A DNA stretch of 64,000 nt from positions 36,886 through 100,885 of the forward strand of contig NZ_SNTY01000003.1 in NCBI RefSeq assembly GCF_004377485.1. The letters run 5' to 3'. The notes under the pieces were generated by a model. The model saw only the letters and a program-made list of their open reading frames with translations, searched no databases and was not told the DNA's origin. Below, piece after piece: positions 10,026-19,307 of the stretch; position 1 is the stretch's first letter; every line of letters starts with the position of its first letter. The DNA is from Alkanindiges illinoisensis (GTDB lineage: Bacteria; Pseudomonadota; Gammaproteobacteria; Pseudomonadales; Moraxellaceae). Made by a program: the position numbers and the translations under genes.

Positions 10026-10841
10026 TTAATCAGCCCACTTTGGTAAGCGTTTCTGGATAAATGCCATGGTGCCCTCGGTACCTTCATCGCTACTTACGGC
10101 AGCAGCAAACTGTATGGCTGCCTGATCCAGTGTCGTGCTCAGATCACTGACCTGCGTACTGTTGTGCAGCAGGGCTTTGGTCACACGGCTGGCATTGGGC
10201 GCAGTACGGCGGATGTGCTGTAAAGTGGTGCTTAGCGCCTCATTCAAGGCCTCATCACTGCTAAACACCTCATGCACAATACCAATGCGTGCAGCTTCCT
10301 GACCATCAAAGCGATTACCCAGCAAGGCCAAACGACGGGCTTGTGTCAGGCCAATGCGTTGCACCACAAACGGGGCAATTTGCGCTGGGATCACACCAAG
10401 GCCAGTTTCCGGCAAACCGAATTGTGCATTATTACGGCACAGTGCAATATCAGACACACAAGCCAAGCCAAAACCACCACCCAGCACCGCGCCTTCCAGT
10501 ACCGCAACTACGACTTGCGGCGCATGGTTGACCTGTTCGATTAGGGTGCCAAACGCACGGTTAAAACGAATATAGCCGTCATGGTTGCCAGCAGTCATGG
10601 CTTCGCTGCGCAGGGCGGCCATGTCCTTAATGTCGCCTCCGGCACAAAAATGCCCACCAGCACCACGTAACACCACAGCACGAATAGTTAAATCATCTTG
10701 AATGGCATTAAATACGCTGACCAGTTCCCGCAACATGGTTTCGCTCATGGCATTGCGCAGTTCCGGGCGGTTTAATGTGACATGCAATACTGCACCGTCT
10801 TGCTGGAGTAACAGGGTTTGTGGGTTTTCGATTCCAAACAT
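10026..10841 (-). CDS. atuE: Isohexenylglutaconyl-CoA hydratase AtuE (enoyl-CoA hydratase family)
   Basis: A 271-residue crotonase-fold protein with the oxyanion-hole segments GAGGHFCAGGDIKDM and GGGFGLACVSDIALC and the catalytic-loop region GLPETGLGVIP. In the Atu pathway this enzyme hydrates isohexenyl-glutaconyl-CoA after carboxylation. It lies 18 bases after the upstream dehydrogenase gene in the transcription direction and before atuF, matching its expected place in the cluster. Specific substrate is inferred from context. Confidence 0.82.
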   Translation of the reverse strand: MFGIENPQTLLLQQDGAVLHVTLNRPELRNAMSETMLRELVSVFNAIQDDLTIRAVVLRGAGGHFCAGGDIKDMAALRSEAMTAGNHDGYIRFNRAFGTLIEQVNHAPQVVVAVLEGAVLGGGFGLACVSDIALCRNNAQFGLPETGLGVIPAQIAPFVVQRIGLTQARRLALLGNRFDGQEAARIGIVHEVFSSDEALNEALSTTLQHIRRTAPNASRVTKALLHNSTQVSDLSTTLDQAAIQFAAAVSSDEGTEGTMAFIQKRLPKWAD

Positions 10842-10859
10842 ATTTTTTTTCCTAAAAAT

Positions 10860-12014
10860 TTAACGCTTGGCCGGAGCGATTTGCATAAGCTTGCAGATAA
10901 TGCCGAGCATGATTTCATCAGCGCCACCACCAATTGAAATCAGCCGACCATCACGATACAACTGCGCGGCCGGGTTATCCCACATAAAACCCATGCCGCC
11001 CCAGTATTGCAGGCAGCTATCAGCAACCTCTCGGGTTAAACGTCCGGCTTTGAGCTTGGCCATGGATGCCAGTTTGCTCACATCCTCTCCGGCCAGCATG
11101 GCTTCACAGGCTTGATAGGTGAGGGCGCGCAGGGCTTCAATTTCAGTCTGCAATTCGGCAAAGCGAAAATGAATAACCTGATTGTGAATGAGCGGTTGGC
11201 CAAAAGTTTTGCGTTGCTGACAGTACTCAATGGTTTTTTCCAGACAGTATTCCATGGCGCCCAGTGCATTGGCCGCCAGCCACAGGCGTTCTTCCTGGAA
11301 TTGCATCATTTGCATGCGAAAACCTGCGCCTTCTTCGCCAATCAGATAACGCTGCGGCACCCGTACATTGTCCAGAAAGATTTGCGCGGTCTGGCTGGAA
11401 CGCATACCCAATTTATTTAAAGGTTCAGAAAAACTAATACCGGGTGTTTTGGTGGGAACCACAATCAATGACTTATTGCGATGTGGCGCATCATCCGAAG
11501 TATTGGCTAGCAAACACAGAAAATCTGCTTGCAAGGAGTTGGTAATCCACATCTTGCTGCCATTAATGATGTAATCATCACCGTCTTTTTTAGCAGTGGT
11601 TTTAATGGCCGCCACATCAGAACCCGCATGCGGCTCGGACACCGCAATCGAGCCAACAAGATCACCTGCAATGGCAGGCACCAGAAATTCCTGCTTGATT
11701 TCTTCACTGCCAAAACGGGCAAGGGCTGGTGTACACATATCGGTTTGCACACCAATTGCCAAAGGTACGCCGCCACATACCATACCGCCCAATGCTTCGG
11801 TGACCACCAGATTGTAGGAATAATCCAGCCCCAGACCGCCATATTGCTCAGGCTTGCAAATCCCCAGCAGGCCAAGGTCACCCATTTTCTTAAACACGTC
11901 ATGCATGGGAAACTGGCCTTCGCGTTCCCATTGTTCCGCGTAAGGATTCAGCTCATTTTGCACAAACTGCAAGGTAGTACGTTTTAAGGCGTCATGTTCT
12001 GCGGTGAATCGCAT
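10860..12014 (-). CDS. atuD: AtuD-type acyl-CoA dehydrogenase, copy 2
   Basis: A 384-residue acyl-CoA dehydrogenase with the FAD/substrate signatures AVSEPHAGSD and MWITNS and the C-terminal QYWGGMGFM and GGADEIMLGI motifs. In the Atu pathway AtuD oxidises citronellyl-CoA to geranyl-CoA. It is a tandem paralogue of the gene at 12065-13222, colinear over its full length with only small differences. A 105-bp stretch (10968-11072) is identical in DNA to the other copy. The two may divide substrates (for example citronellyl-CoA and a shorter intermediate), which is inference. Confidence 0.8.
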   Translation of the reverse strand: MRFTAEHDALKRTTLQFVQNELNPYAEQWEREGQFPMHDVFKKMGDLGLLGICKPEQYGGLGLDYSYNLVVTEALGGMVCGGVPLAIGVQTDMCTPALARFGSEEIKQEFLVPAIAGDLVGSIAVSEPHAGSDVAAIKTTAKKDGDDYIINGSKMWITNSLQADFLCLLANTSDDAPHRNKSLIVVPTKTPGISFSEPLNKLGMRSSQTAQIFLDNVRVPQRYLIGEEGAGFRMQMMQFQEERLWLAANALGAMEYCLEKTIEYCQQRKTFGQPLIHNQVIHFRFAELQTEIEALRALTYQACEAMLAGEDVSKLASMAKLKAGRLTREVADSCLQYWGGMGFMWDNPAAQLYRDGRLISIGGGADEIMLGIICKLMQIAPAKR

Positions 12015-12064
12015 GCTTGTGCTCCTTGCACTGGCTTTTGAGATTGCGGCTTTTTAGGTTCCAG

Positions 12065-13222
12065 TTATTTTTGTTTTTTCGGCAAAATGTCCATCAGCTT
12101 GCAGATAATGCCCAGCATGATTTCATCAGCACCACCGCCAATTGAACCTAGACGGCCATCACGATACAACTGCGAGGCCGGGTTATCCCACATAAAACCC
12201 ATGCCGCCCCAGTATTGCAGGCAGCTATCAGCAACCTCTCGGGTTAAACGTCCGGCTTTGAGCTTGGCCATGGATGCCAGCTTGGTTACGTTTTCACCAG
12301 CAATATGCGCTTCGCAAGCCTGATAGGTGAGGGCACGCAAAGCTTCTACTTCGGTTTGTAACTCAGCCATGCGGAAATGCACTGACTGGTTGTTAATGAG
12401 CGGCTGGCCAAAGGTACTACGTTCTTTGCAGTATTCAATGGTTTGCTCAATCAAATGATCCAGTCCCCCAATCGCATTGGCCGCTGCCCACAGGCGTTCT
12501 TCCTGAAACTGCATCATTTGCATCATAAAACCCATGCCTTCCACACCCACCAGATTGCGCTGTGGTACACGTACATTGTCAAAAAACACCTGTGCGGTGG
12601 TGGTGGAGCGCATACCCAGCTTGTTTAATGGCTCGGAAAAACTGATGCCCGGCGTTTTGGCAGGCACGATAATCATGGACTTGTTAATGTGCGGCTTATC
12701 ATCAGAGGTATTGGCCAGCAAGCAAAAAAAGTCAGCTTGCAGTGAGTTGGTGATCCACATTTTTGTGCCATTGATCACATAGTCATCACCATCTTTTTTG
12801 GCAGTGGTTTTAATGGCCGCCACGTCTGAACCAGCATGCGGTTCGGATACCGCAATGGCAGCCACATAGTCACCCGTAATGGCTTTGGTTAAAAACTCAT
12901 CGCGCAACTCGGCGCTACCAAAGCGGGCAAGGGCCGGGGTTGCCATGTCAGTTTGCACACCAATTGCCAAAGGCACACCACCGCACGCTGCACGGCCCAG
13001 TTCTTCAGCCACCACCAGATTGTAGGAATAATCCAGTCCTAAACCACCATTTTCAGTGGGCTTGCAAATGCCTAGCAAGCCAAGGTCGCCCATTTTTTTA
13101 AAGACTTCATGAATAGGAAAGCGTCCTGCTTCTTCCCACTCGGGAATGTACGGATTTAATTCTTTTTCAACAAACTGGCGGGCGCTGCGGCGTAAGGCAT
13201 CATGTTCCGGGCTAAATTTCAT
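12065..13222 (-). CDS. atuD: AtuD-type acyl-CoA dehydrogenase, copy 1 (citronellyl-CoA dehydrogenase)
   Basis: A 385-residue acyl-CoA dehydrogenase with AVSEPHAGSD, MWITNSLQ, QYWGGMGFM and GGADEIMLGI motifs, closely related to the adjacent downstream copy. As the copy next to atuC it occupies the position of atuD in the Pseudomonas cluster. The catalytic base of the family lies in the C-terminal part; I did not place it by alignment. The ATG at 13222 is preceded by AAGGACA, a good ribosome site. Duplication of atuD is not part of the Pseudomonas citronellolis layout as I remember it. Confidence 0.82.
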   Translation of the reverse strand: MKFSPEHDALRRSARQFVEKELNPYIPEWEEAGRFPIHEVFKKMGDLGLLGICKPTENGGLGLDYSYNLVVAEELGRAACGGVPLAIGVQTDMATPALARFGSAELRDEFLTKAITGDYVAAIAVSEPHAGSDVAAIKTTAKKDGDDYVINGTKMWITNSLQADFFCLLANTSDDKPHINKSMIIVPAKTPGISFSEPLNKLGMRSTTTAQVFFDNVRVPQRNLVGVEGMGFMMQMMQFQEERLWAAANAIGGLDHLIEQTIEYCKERSTFGQPLINNQSVHFRMAELQTEVEALRALTYQACEAHIAGENVTKLASMAKLKAGRLTREVADSCLQYWGGMGFMWDNPASQLYRDGRLGSIGGGADEIMLGIICKLMDILPKKQK

Positions 13223-13278
13223 TTGAATGTCCTTTAAGAATTTCTTTAATTGATCTGGTAAAAATGGTTTGGATCAGG

Positions 13279-14892
13279 CTAGAGCCGTGCAACACCAAAA
13301 CTGCTGGTGGTTAATTGACGCTGTTCAGCCTCATCAATGGTTTGCAGTAAAAAGACCAACAGGCGGCGTGTGTCGCGTGGGTCAATCAGGCCATCATCAT
13401 GCAAACGGGCAGAGTTAAACAATGCACCACTTTGCTGTTCCAGCTTGGCAGCCGTACCTTGTTCCAGAAAATCCAGCACTTGCGGGTTAGGCTCCTGACC
13501 GGCCTGACGCTGCTTTTCTTCGGTCACAATACGCAATACCTTGCCAGCCTGTGCGCCCCCCATCACAGCCGTACGTGAATTAGGCCATGCAAAAATAAAG
13601 CGCGGCGATAAGCCACGGCCAGACATGGCATAATTTCCTGCACCATAAGAGCCGCCCACCACAATGGAAATACGCGGTACACGGGCATTGGCCACCGCCT
13701 GAATCAGTTTGGAGCCATGCTTGATAATGCCACTTTGTTCAGCGTCTGTTCCCACAATAAAACCAGTGGTGTTGTGCAGGAAAATCAGTGGGCGCTGGGT
13801 CTGGTCACACAGCTGGATAAACTGGGCAGTTTTCACGGCGCCTTGTGGGGTAATGGGGCCGTTATTGGTAATAATACCAATGGTTTTGCCGCCAATTTTT
13901 GCCCAGCCACATACAGTGAGTGCGTCAAACTCCTGCTTGAATTCCAGAAAATCGGAATCATCCACCAAACGGGCAATCACTTCCTTCATGTCAAACGGCT
14001 GCTTAGGATCAGCCGGAATCAGACCCAGAACATCGTCAATGGGATAACGTGGCTCCAGATAATTGTCGGTATTTGTTACAACCTGTTCTTTCCAGTTCAG
14101 CATGGCAACCACATCACGCGCCATACGAAGGCCATCCGCATCGTTTTCGGCCAGATATTCAGCTGTCCCTGCAATTTGCGCATGAATTTCTGCGCCGCCC
14201 AGTTCTTCACTGGTGGCAATTTCACCGGTGGCAGCACGCAATAGTGGCGGGCCAGCCAGAAACATTTCGGTTTGCTTACGCACGGCGATCACGTAATCGG
14301 ATAAGCCTGGCTGATAAGCACCACCTGCCGTGGCATTACCATGCACCACTGAAATTTGTGGAATACCGGCAGCGGACAAACGTGCCTGATTGGCAAAGGT
14401 CTTGCCACCCGGAATAAAGACTTCTGCGGCATAGTTCAGGTTGGCACCACCACTTTCAGTCAGGGTAATCACCGGCAGTTTGTTTTCCAGTGCAATTTCC
14501 TGTAGGCGCAGGGTTTTTTGCACGCCCATCGGTGACATGGTGCCGCCTTTAATGGCGCTATTGGCAGCACTAATCAGGCAACGCACGCCCTGTACAAACC
14601 CAATGCCGGAAATCACACCACCGCCAGCATCGGAACCATCCTTGTCATCAAACATCTGGTAGCCAACAAAGCCACACAGCTCGACAAAAGGTGAGCCTGC
14701 ATCCAGCAATAGCTTGATACGTTCATGCGGCAGGATCTTGCCACGTTTGTCAAACTTGGGCTTGGCCTCAAACGATTTATCTAGCACCTTTTGCTGTACC
14801 GCCCGCATCTCGTCAATCGCCTTTTGCATGGCCGTACGGTTGGTCGCAAAGCTGGAACTATTGGCATCCAGCTCACTGATTAAAATGCTCAT
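13279..14892 (-). CDS. atuC: Geranyl-CoA carboxylase beta (carboxyltransferase) subunit AtuC
   Basis: A 537-residue carboxyltransferase subunit of the acetyl/propionyl/methylcrotonyl carboxylase family. It has the two crotonase-like halves, with the oxyanion-hole motifs GGGVISGIG and later GGSYGAGNYAMSGRG, and TGEIATSEELGGAE. It would pair with AtuF to carboxylate geranyl-CoA. Its ATG overlaps the stop of atuB by four bases, showing operon coupling. Methylcrotonyl-CoA carboxylase beta (LiuB) is the main alternative; the surrounding atuA, atuB and atuR favour AtuC. Confidence 0.86.
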   Translation of the reverse strand: MSILISELDANSSSFATNRTAMQKAIDEMRAVQQKVLDKSFEAKPKFDKRGKILPHERIKLLLDAGSPFVELCGFVGYQMFDDKDGSDAGGGVISGIGFVQGVRCLISAANSAIKGGTMSPMGVQKTLRLQEIALENKLPVITLTESGGANLNYAAEVFIPGGKTFANQARLSAAGIPQISVVHGNATAGGAYQPGLSDYVIAVRKQTEMFLAGPPLLRAATGEIATSEELGGAEIHAQIAGTAEYLAENDADGLRMARDVVAMLNWKEQVVTNTDNYLEPRYPIDDVLGLIPADPKQPFDMKEVIARLVDDSDFLEFKQEFDALTVCGWAKIGGKTIGIITNNGPITPQGAVKTAQFIQLCDQTQRPLIFLHNTTGFIVGTDAEQSGIIKHGSKLIQAVANARVPRISIVVGGSYGAGNYAMSGRGLSPRFIFAWPNSRTAVMGGAQAGKVLRIVTEEKQRQAGQEPNPQVLDFLEQGTAAKLEQQSGALFNSARLHDDGLIDPRDTRRLLVFLLQTIDEAEQRQLTTSSFGVARL

Positions 14893-15839
14893 GCCTGTCT
14901 TTCCTGTGTCTGGTTTTCCTGTGTCTGGAGATCTTGAGTTGGGTTTTCTTCTGGATTGCCGGGTTCTTCTTGAGATTTCAGCACATCAGGGATAAAGGCA
15001 CGATGAAATCCATTATAGGAATGGCTATTTTTGGCATCAGACAAGGGATACATCCGTGTGCCCAGTGAGGCAGCCCCATCAATCCGCAAGGTTACACCTG
15101 ATACAAAAGCAGCGGCTTCAGACAGCAGATAGCAAATCGCTGAGGACACTTCGGATTCCGTACCCATACGCTTGAGCGGAACATTGCCTGCAAGGCTTGG
15201 AATCACAAATTTGGCAAAATCACCCTGATAGGTATCCATGCCGGATGACATAATCCAGCCGGGAGAAACCGCATTGACGCGCACACCGGATTTGCCCCAT
15301 TCCACTGAGGCGGTTTTGGTCAGGTTATCCACGCCGGAACGGGCAGCCCCAGAGTGTCCCATGCCGGGCATGCCACCCCACATATCGGCAGTCATGTTCA
15401 CGATAGAACCGCCGTGTTTTTTCATATACTGGTTATAGGCTTCACGCATCATCAGGAAGGTGCCGTGCAGGTTGTTGCGAATGACGGCATCAAATCCATT
15501 GTAGGAAATATCTTCCAGAGAAGAGGGAAATTGCCCGCCTGCGTTATTGACCAGGCCATCCAGTTTGCCAAACTGTTCAATCACTTTGGTAAAGGTATCC
15601 TTAACCTGAGTTTCGTCGCGGATATCACAAATCAGCCCAATGGCCTTACCACCATCTTCGGTAATTTCACGTACCACGCTATCCAGTTTTTCCGGTTTAC
15701 GGCCAGTAATGATGACCTGGGCGCCAAGACTGGCCAGTTCATGGGCCGTTGCGCGGCCAATCCCTGAGCCACCGCCTGTAACCATAATGACTTTGTCCAA
15801 AAAAGCATCATGGCGAAAAATTGAGTGATACGACATCAT
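14889..15839 (-). CDS. atuB: Short-chain dehydrogenase/reductase AtuB
   Basis: A 316-residue classical SDR: NAD(P)-binding TGGGSGIG near residue 20, NNAGG motif, a serine in the active-site region and a C-terminal substrate loop. The active-site Tyr/Lys pair is not evident in the usual YxxxK form: the segment GMGHSGAARSGVDNLTKT reads SGAAR where YSASK-like would be expected, as in dienoyl-CoA reductase-type SDRs. The last 30 residues are a Gln/Glu/Thr-rich tail built from a QTQE(N/R) repeat. It is translationally coupled to atuC. In the Atu pathway a reductase role is expected, but the exact step is not established here. Confidence 0.82.
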   Translation of the reverse strand: MMSYHSIFRHDAFLDKVIMVTGGGSGIGRATAHELASLGAQVIITGRKPEKLDSVVREITEDGGKAIGLICDIRDETQVKDTFTKVIEQFGKLDGLVNNAGGQFPSSLEDISYNGFDAVIRNNLHGTFLMMREAYNQYMKKHGGSIVNMTADMWGGMPGMGHSGAARSGVDNLTKTASVEWGKSGVRVNAVSPGWIMSSGMDTYQGDFAKFVIPSLAGNVPLKRMGTESEVSSAICYLLSEAAAFVSGVTLRIDGAASLGTRMYPLSDAKNSHSYNGFHRAFIPDVLKSQEEPGNPEENPTQDLQTQENQTQERQA

Positions 15840-15906
15840 GATTTCCTAAAAGAGATTTTTCGTAATAAAAGTTTTGGCACTAAAGTGTTAAATGAGCCAT
15901 TAAATT

Positions 15907-17727
15907 TCAGGCTAAAAGTGTAGCCGGAATCTTGACAGGCATATCCAGCAACTGCTGGCCAAATGCCTTGCCCTGCGGGTCAATACGCAAACTGGCAATA
16001 CCACCACCGCCCAGTGCATTTTTTAATAAAAAGTTCAGCGCATAAAAGCCGGGCAGCTCAAAACGGATCACTGTACTGTTGGTATCATCCAGCACATGCG
16101 CCATGTACTCTGCCACGGCCTGTTCAGTCAGCGAGGCACGAATCCACGGCAAATATTGTGCTTTACGTGCAATCACACCAATATTGGAATGATTACCTTT
16201 GTCGCCACTACGCGCATAAGCCAGTTGAATAAGTGGTACTTCGGTTAAATCACTTGCTGCATCAAGATTTGCCATTTCACCACTGGCTAATGGCTCAGTT
16301 AGCTGCGTAGGTTGGCCAGTAACGCTAATAGGAGTACGCTCACCGTTGAATTCAATCTCAACCGGAACCTGATCTTTATCAATTAAAAATGAAAACAGTT
16401 TAACCACAGGGGACGCTTTTGGACGGCCACCGACAATGCCAGTAATGCCGGGCGCCATGCCAGTTGCCGCTTGTGCAATTTCAGAGGCAAAAAACAGGCA
16501 GGCTTCCTTAAAGGGATGGGTCACTGCTATTTTAACCACCACTTCCCGGGCATCCTGATAGCGTGCATGCGGGCCATAAGTGGTTTCTGTCCCTAAAATT
16601 TCTACCGAAGTGGAGCTAAAGCCGGGCACACTACGCATGGCCAAAACACGCTGACATTTTTCCAGGATGGCTTGAGCAACGGCTTCACCTTTGGCTTTGG
16701 CATCGCGTCCGCCCAGCATAAAGCTGACCAATACCCGAAAACCATCGGCATAAGTTGCACTCACCTTATACTGATGGGTTGGGGCACGGCCCAGCGCACC
16801 CGTCACCTGTACCCGATTGTCGCCAACTTGCTCAAGTTGCACATGACTAAAATCAGCAACCACATCAGGCAGCAAATAAGACTGCGGGTCACCAATTTCA
16901 TAAACAATTTGTTCACTAACCGTTGCAGTGCTCACTAGCCCGCCTGTACCTTCTGGTTTGGTCACCACAAAGCTGCCATCGCTACTGACTTCCACAATCG
17001 GGAAGCCCATATTGGAGTAACCATCTTTGACCAAATGCCAGTCGGTAAAGTTACCGCCGGTACATTGTGCGCCGCATTCAATCACATGGCCTGCCAATGA
17101 GCCTTGTGCCAATAGGTTATAGTCGGTGGTTTGCCAGCCAAATTCATGCATCAATGGGCCAAGCACCACAGCAGAATCCACCACACGCCCGGTAATCACA
17201 ATATCAGCACCCTGATCCAGCGCAGCCTGAATCGGTGTTGCGCCCAGATAAGCATTGATACTGGCAATGCTACTGGGCAACGGCTCACCCGTTTGCATTT
17301 CACCAATGCCTGCGGCCTGTAATTCTTTTTGTTTGGCCATCAGGTCGTCACCCAGCACCACGGCAACTTTTAAGTCCAGGTCAGCATCAGCAATCAGCTT
17401 GTTCAAGGCATCACGGCACGCAACCGGATTCACACCGCCCGCATTACTAATCACCTTAATATTTTTCTTGGCAATGGTTTTAAGCAGGGGTGCCATAACA
17501 CGAGTCACAAAATCAGTGGCATAACCCAGATTTGCGTCTTTTATCCGCGCATTGGCCATAATGGACATGGTAATTTCAGATAAATAATCAAATACCAGAT
17601 AGTTAATATCACTCAGGTGTACCAACTGAAACGCAGCAGTGTTGGTATCGCCCCAAAAGCCTGAAGCACAACCAATTTTTACAATTTTATTCTGATCCAT
17701 ATCTTTGTTATGTACCGGGTTGCTCAT
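15907..17727 (-). CDS. atuA: Acyclic terpene utilisation protein AtuA (DUF1446 family)
   Basis: A 606-residue protein of the AtuA family: an N-terminal DUF1446-type region beginning at [12 protein letters not shown] with the NAGGVNP and [14 protein letters not shown] motifs, and a smaller C-terminal domain containing [15 protein letters not shown]. It is the first gene of the operon and diagnostic of terpene utilisation clusters. Its biochemical step is not settled. The ATG at 17727 has a weak TTAGG ribosome site; an in-frame ATG at 17700 is an alternative start. Confidence 0.88.
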   Translation of the reverse strand: MSNPVHNKDMDQNKIVKIGCASGFWGDTNTAAFQLVHLSDINYLVFDYLSEITMSIMANARIKDANLGYATDFVTRVMAPLLKTIAKKNIKVISNAGGVNPVACRDALNKLIADADLDLKVAVVLGDDLMAKQKELQAAGIGEMQTGEPLPSSIASINAYLGATPIQAALDQGADIVITGRVVDSAVVLGPLMHEFGWQTTDYNLLAQGSLAGHVIECGAQCTGGNFTDWHLVKDGYSNMGFPIVEVSSDGSFVVTKPEGTGGLVSTATVSEQIVYEIGDPQSYLLPDVVADFSHVQLEQVGDNRVQVTGALGRAPTHQYKVSATYADGFRVLVSFMLGGRDAKAKGEAVAQAILEKCQRVLAMRSVPGFSSTSVEILGTETTYGPHARYQDAREVVVKIAVTHPFKEACLFFASEIAQAATGMAPGITGIVGGRPKASPVVKLFSFLIDKDQVPVEIEFNGERTPISVTGQPTQLTEPLASGEMANLDAASDLTEVPLIQLAYARSGDKGNHSNIGVIARKAQYLPWIRASLTEQAVAEYMAHVLDDTNSTVIRFELPGFYALNFLLKNALGGGGIASLRIDPQGKAFGQQLLDMPVKIPATLLA

Positions 17728-17738
17728 CTGCCTAACTC

Positions 17739-17749
17739 AATGTACCATT
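17739..17749. promoter_or_regulatory. Candidate AtuR operator, proximal to atuA
   Basis: AATGTACCATT: 4-bp arms AATG/CATT around TAC, 12 bases upstream of the atuA start. It matches a second palindrome in the same spacer. A repressor bound here would block the atuA transcript leader or promoter. Confidence 0.55.
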
Positions 17750-17792
17750 TGTTTTGCAACCATACCAAGCAAGCGCTAGGTTTGTGATTGTT

Positions 17793-17807
17793 AAAATGTA
17801 TCATTTT
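17793..17807. promoter_or_regulatory. Candidate AtuR operator, central in the atuA-atuR spacer
   Basis: AAAATGTATCATTTT: perfect 6-bp arms around TAT, 15 bp in all, about 55 bp centre to centre from the other copy. Both share the core AATGTAYCATT. Two inverted repeats in this spacer match what I recall for AtuR of Pseudomonas citronellolis. Confidence 0.6.
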
Positions 17808-17923
17808 GGTGGCACAAAATGGTCAGTCCAGCAAAAAAGCGGTCTGGTACTTCTGGGTAAAACACTAAACTGATAATGGTTTAGGTGACAAAAGCTTTAT
17901 TTAAACATTAACGGTTGAAACCA

Positions 17924-18529
17924 ATGCTTGAAATGAAAAGTCTGGAACAATTGCCACAAATGGGCGGGCTGGATGACAGTCCCCGTGGCCGGGTGATGCG
18001 TGCTGCAGCGTACCTGTTCCGGGAAAATGGCTATGCTTCCACTACGGTTCGGGAGCTGGCACAGGTGGTGGGCATTCAGTCCGGCAGCCTGTTTCATCAC
18101 TTTAAAAGCAAAGACGATATCCTGCTGGCCGTGATGGAAGAAGCGATTCGTTACAATACGGCACGTCTTGAACAGGCAGTGGCGCAAAACACAGACACAC
18201 TCAAGCAGATTCGGGCCTTGATCCGTGCTGAGCTGGAATCGATTAATGGTGACACAGGAACAGCAATGGCTGTGCTAGTGTTTGAGTGGGATGCCTTGTC
18301 AACAGACCGGCAGGATTACTTGCTCAATATGCGCAAGTACTATGAACAAATCTGGTTAGATGTATTGGAACGTGCGCAGCAGGAAGGTTTAATCAAACAT
18401 CCCCCATTTATCTGGCGGCGTTTAATTGGTGGGGCAATTTCATGGACAGTCACATGGTACAAGCCGGAAGGCCGTATGACGCTAGATCAGTTGACTAATA
18501 TTATTCTGCAAATGGGAAAGGCTGAATAA
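17924..18529 (+). CDS. atuR: TetR-family repressor AtuR
   Basis: A 201-residue TetR-type regulator: N-terminal helix-turn-helix spanning GRVMRAAAYLFRENG, then TTVRELAQVVG, then SGSLFHHFKSKDDIL, followed by a ligand-binding helical domain. It is divergent from atuA, and two matching palindromes lie between the genes, so it should repress the atu operon and itself until a pathway intermediate binds. The ATG at 17924 is chosen over a TTG at 17915; a further ATG at 17933 is also possible. Confidence 0.85.
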   Translation: MLEMKSLEQLPQMGGLDDSPRGRVMRAAAYLFRENGYASTTVRELAQVVGIQSGSLFHHFKSKDDILLAVMEEAIRYNTARLEQAVAQNTDTLKQIRALIRAELESINGDTGTAMAVLVFEWDALSTDRQDYLLNMRKYYEQIWLDVLERAQQEGLIKHPPFIWRRLIGGAISWTVTWYKPEGRMTLDQLTNIILQMGKAE

Positions 18530-18644
18530 GCAGCCGTAAAAAAGAAGTTCCAAAACTAAAAATGCCGTCTGCATTGATCAGAGCTGGCATTCACTGATAG
18601 AAAATCTGCGTTTCAGGTTAGCTAAATGGTACTAACACCAAGCG

Positions 18645-19307
18645 TTATTTTACACAGCGCATAAGCCGTTCATGCATAAAGCGTACGGGTTCAACTAAAG
18701 GCTGCCCATCCAGATAAGCCTGATTCCCCAGTAATGCCACACGTCCCGCCGCGATCCAGCTCATAATACGTGGGTATAACTCGTGTTCCAGCACATGAAT
18801 CTTGGTTTTTAAGCTTTCTACAGTATCCTGTGGACATACCTGCAATACAGACTGCGCAATAGCTGCGCCAGAATCCAGCTCTGCGGTTACAAAATGCACA
18901 GTGCAGCCATGAAAACGATCACCGGTATTCAATACACGCTGATGGGTATTTAAACCCTTATAGGCAGGCAATAATGACGGGTGAATGTTAATCAGCTGGC
19001 CACTAAAGCGATTGACAAAATTGGCTGTCAGTACCCGCATAAAACCAGCCAGCACAATCACATCAACCTGCCAGTTAAGCAGCACAGCAATCATTTCGGC
19101 TTCAAAACTATCACGGTCGGCGTACTGGCGATGGTCTATCACCAGTGCACGGATACCAGCATCTTTGGCGCGTTGCAGGGCATAGGCATCCGGTATATTG
19201 GAAATAACCCCGACCAACTCTGCCTGAATGCGACCCTGCTGAACCGCATCAATCATTGCCTGAAGATTACTTCCATTCCCAGAAGCTAAAACTGCAAATC
19301 TAATCAC
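18645..19307 (-). CDS. purN: Phosphoribosylglycinamide formyltransferase (GART 1)
   Basis: A 220-residue protein with N-terminal [13 protein letters not shown] (phosphate-binding), catalytic [12 protein letters not shown] and the DSGAAIAQ segment of folate-dependent GAR transformylases. It performs the third step of de novo purine synthesis using 10-formyltetrahydrofolate. Its ATG overlaps the purM stop by four bases, so purM-purN form a coupled pair. Confidence 0.94.
   Translation of the reverse strand: MIRFAVLASGNGSNLQAMIDAVQQGRIQAELVGVISNIPDAYALQRAKDAGIRALVIDHRQYADRDSFEAEMIAVLLNWQVDVIVLAGFMRVLTANFVNRFSGQLINIHPSLLPAYKGLNTHQRVLNTGDRFHGCTVHFVTAELDSGAAIAQSVLQVCPQDTVESLKTKIHVLEHELYPRIMSWIAAGRVALLGNQAYLDGQPLVEPVRFMHERLMRCVK

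Noticed and set aside
18560..18593. Weak AATGCC/GGCATT hairpin between atuR and purN as a terminator.
   Set aside because: Only a 6-bp stem with a long loop and no adequate T run, so not listed as a feature.
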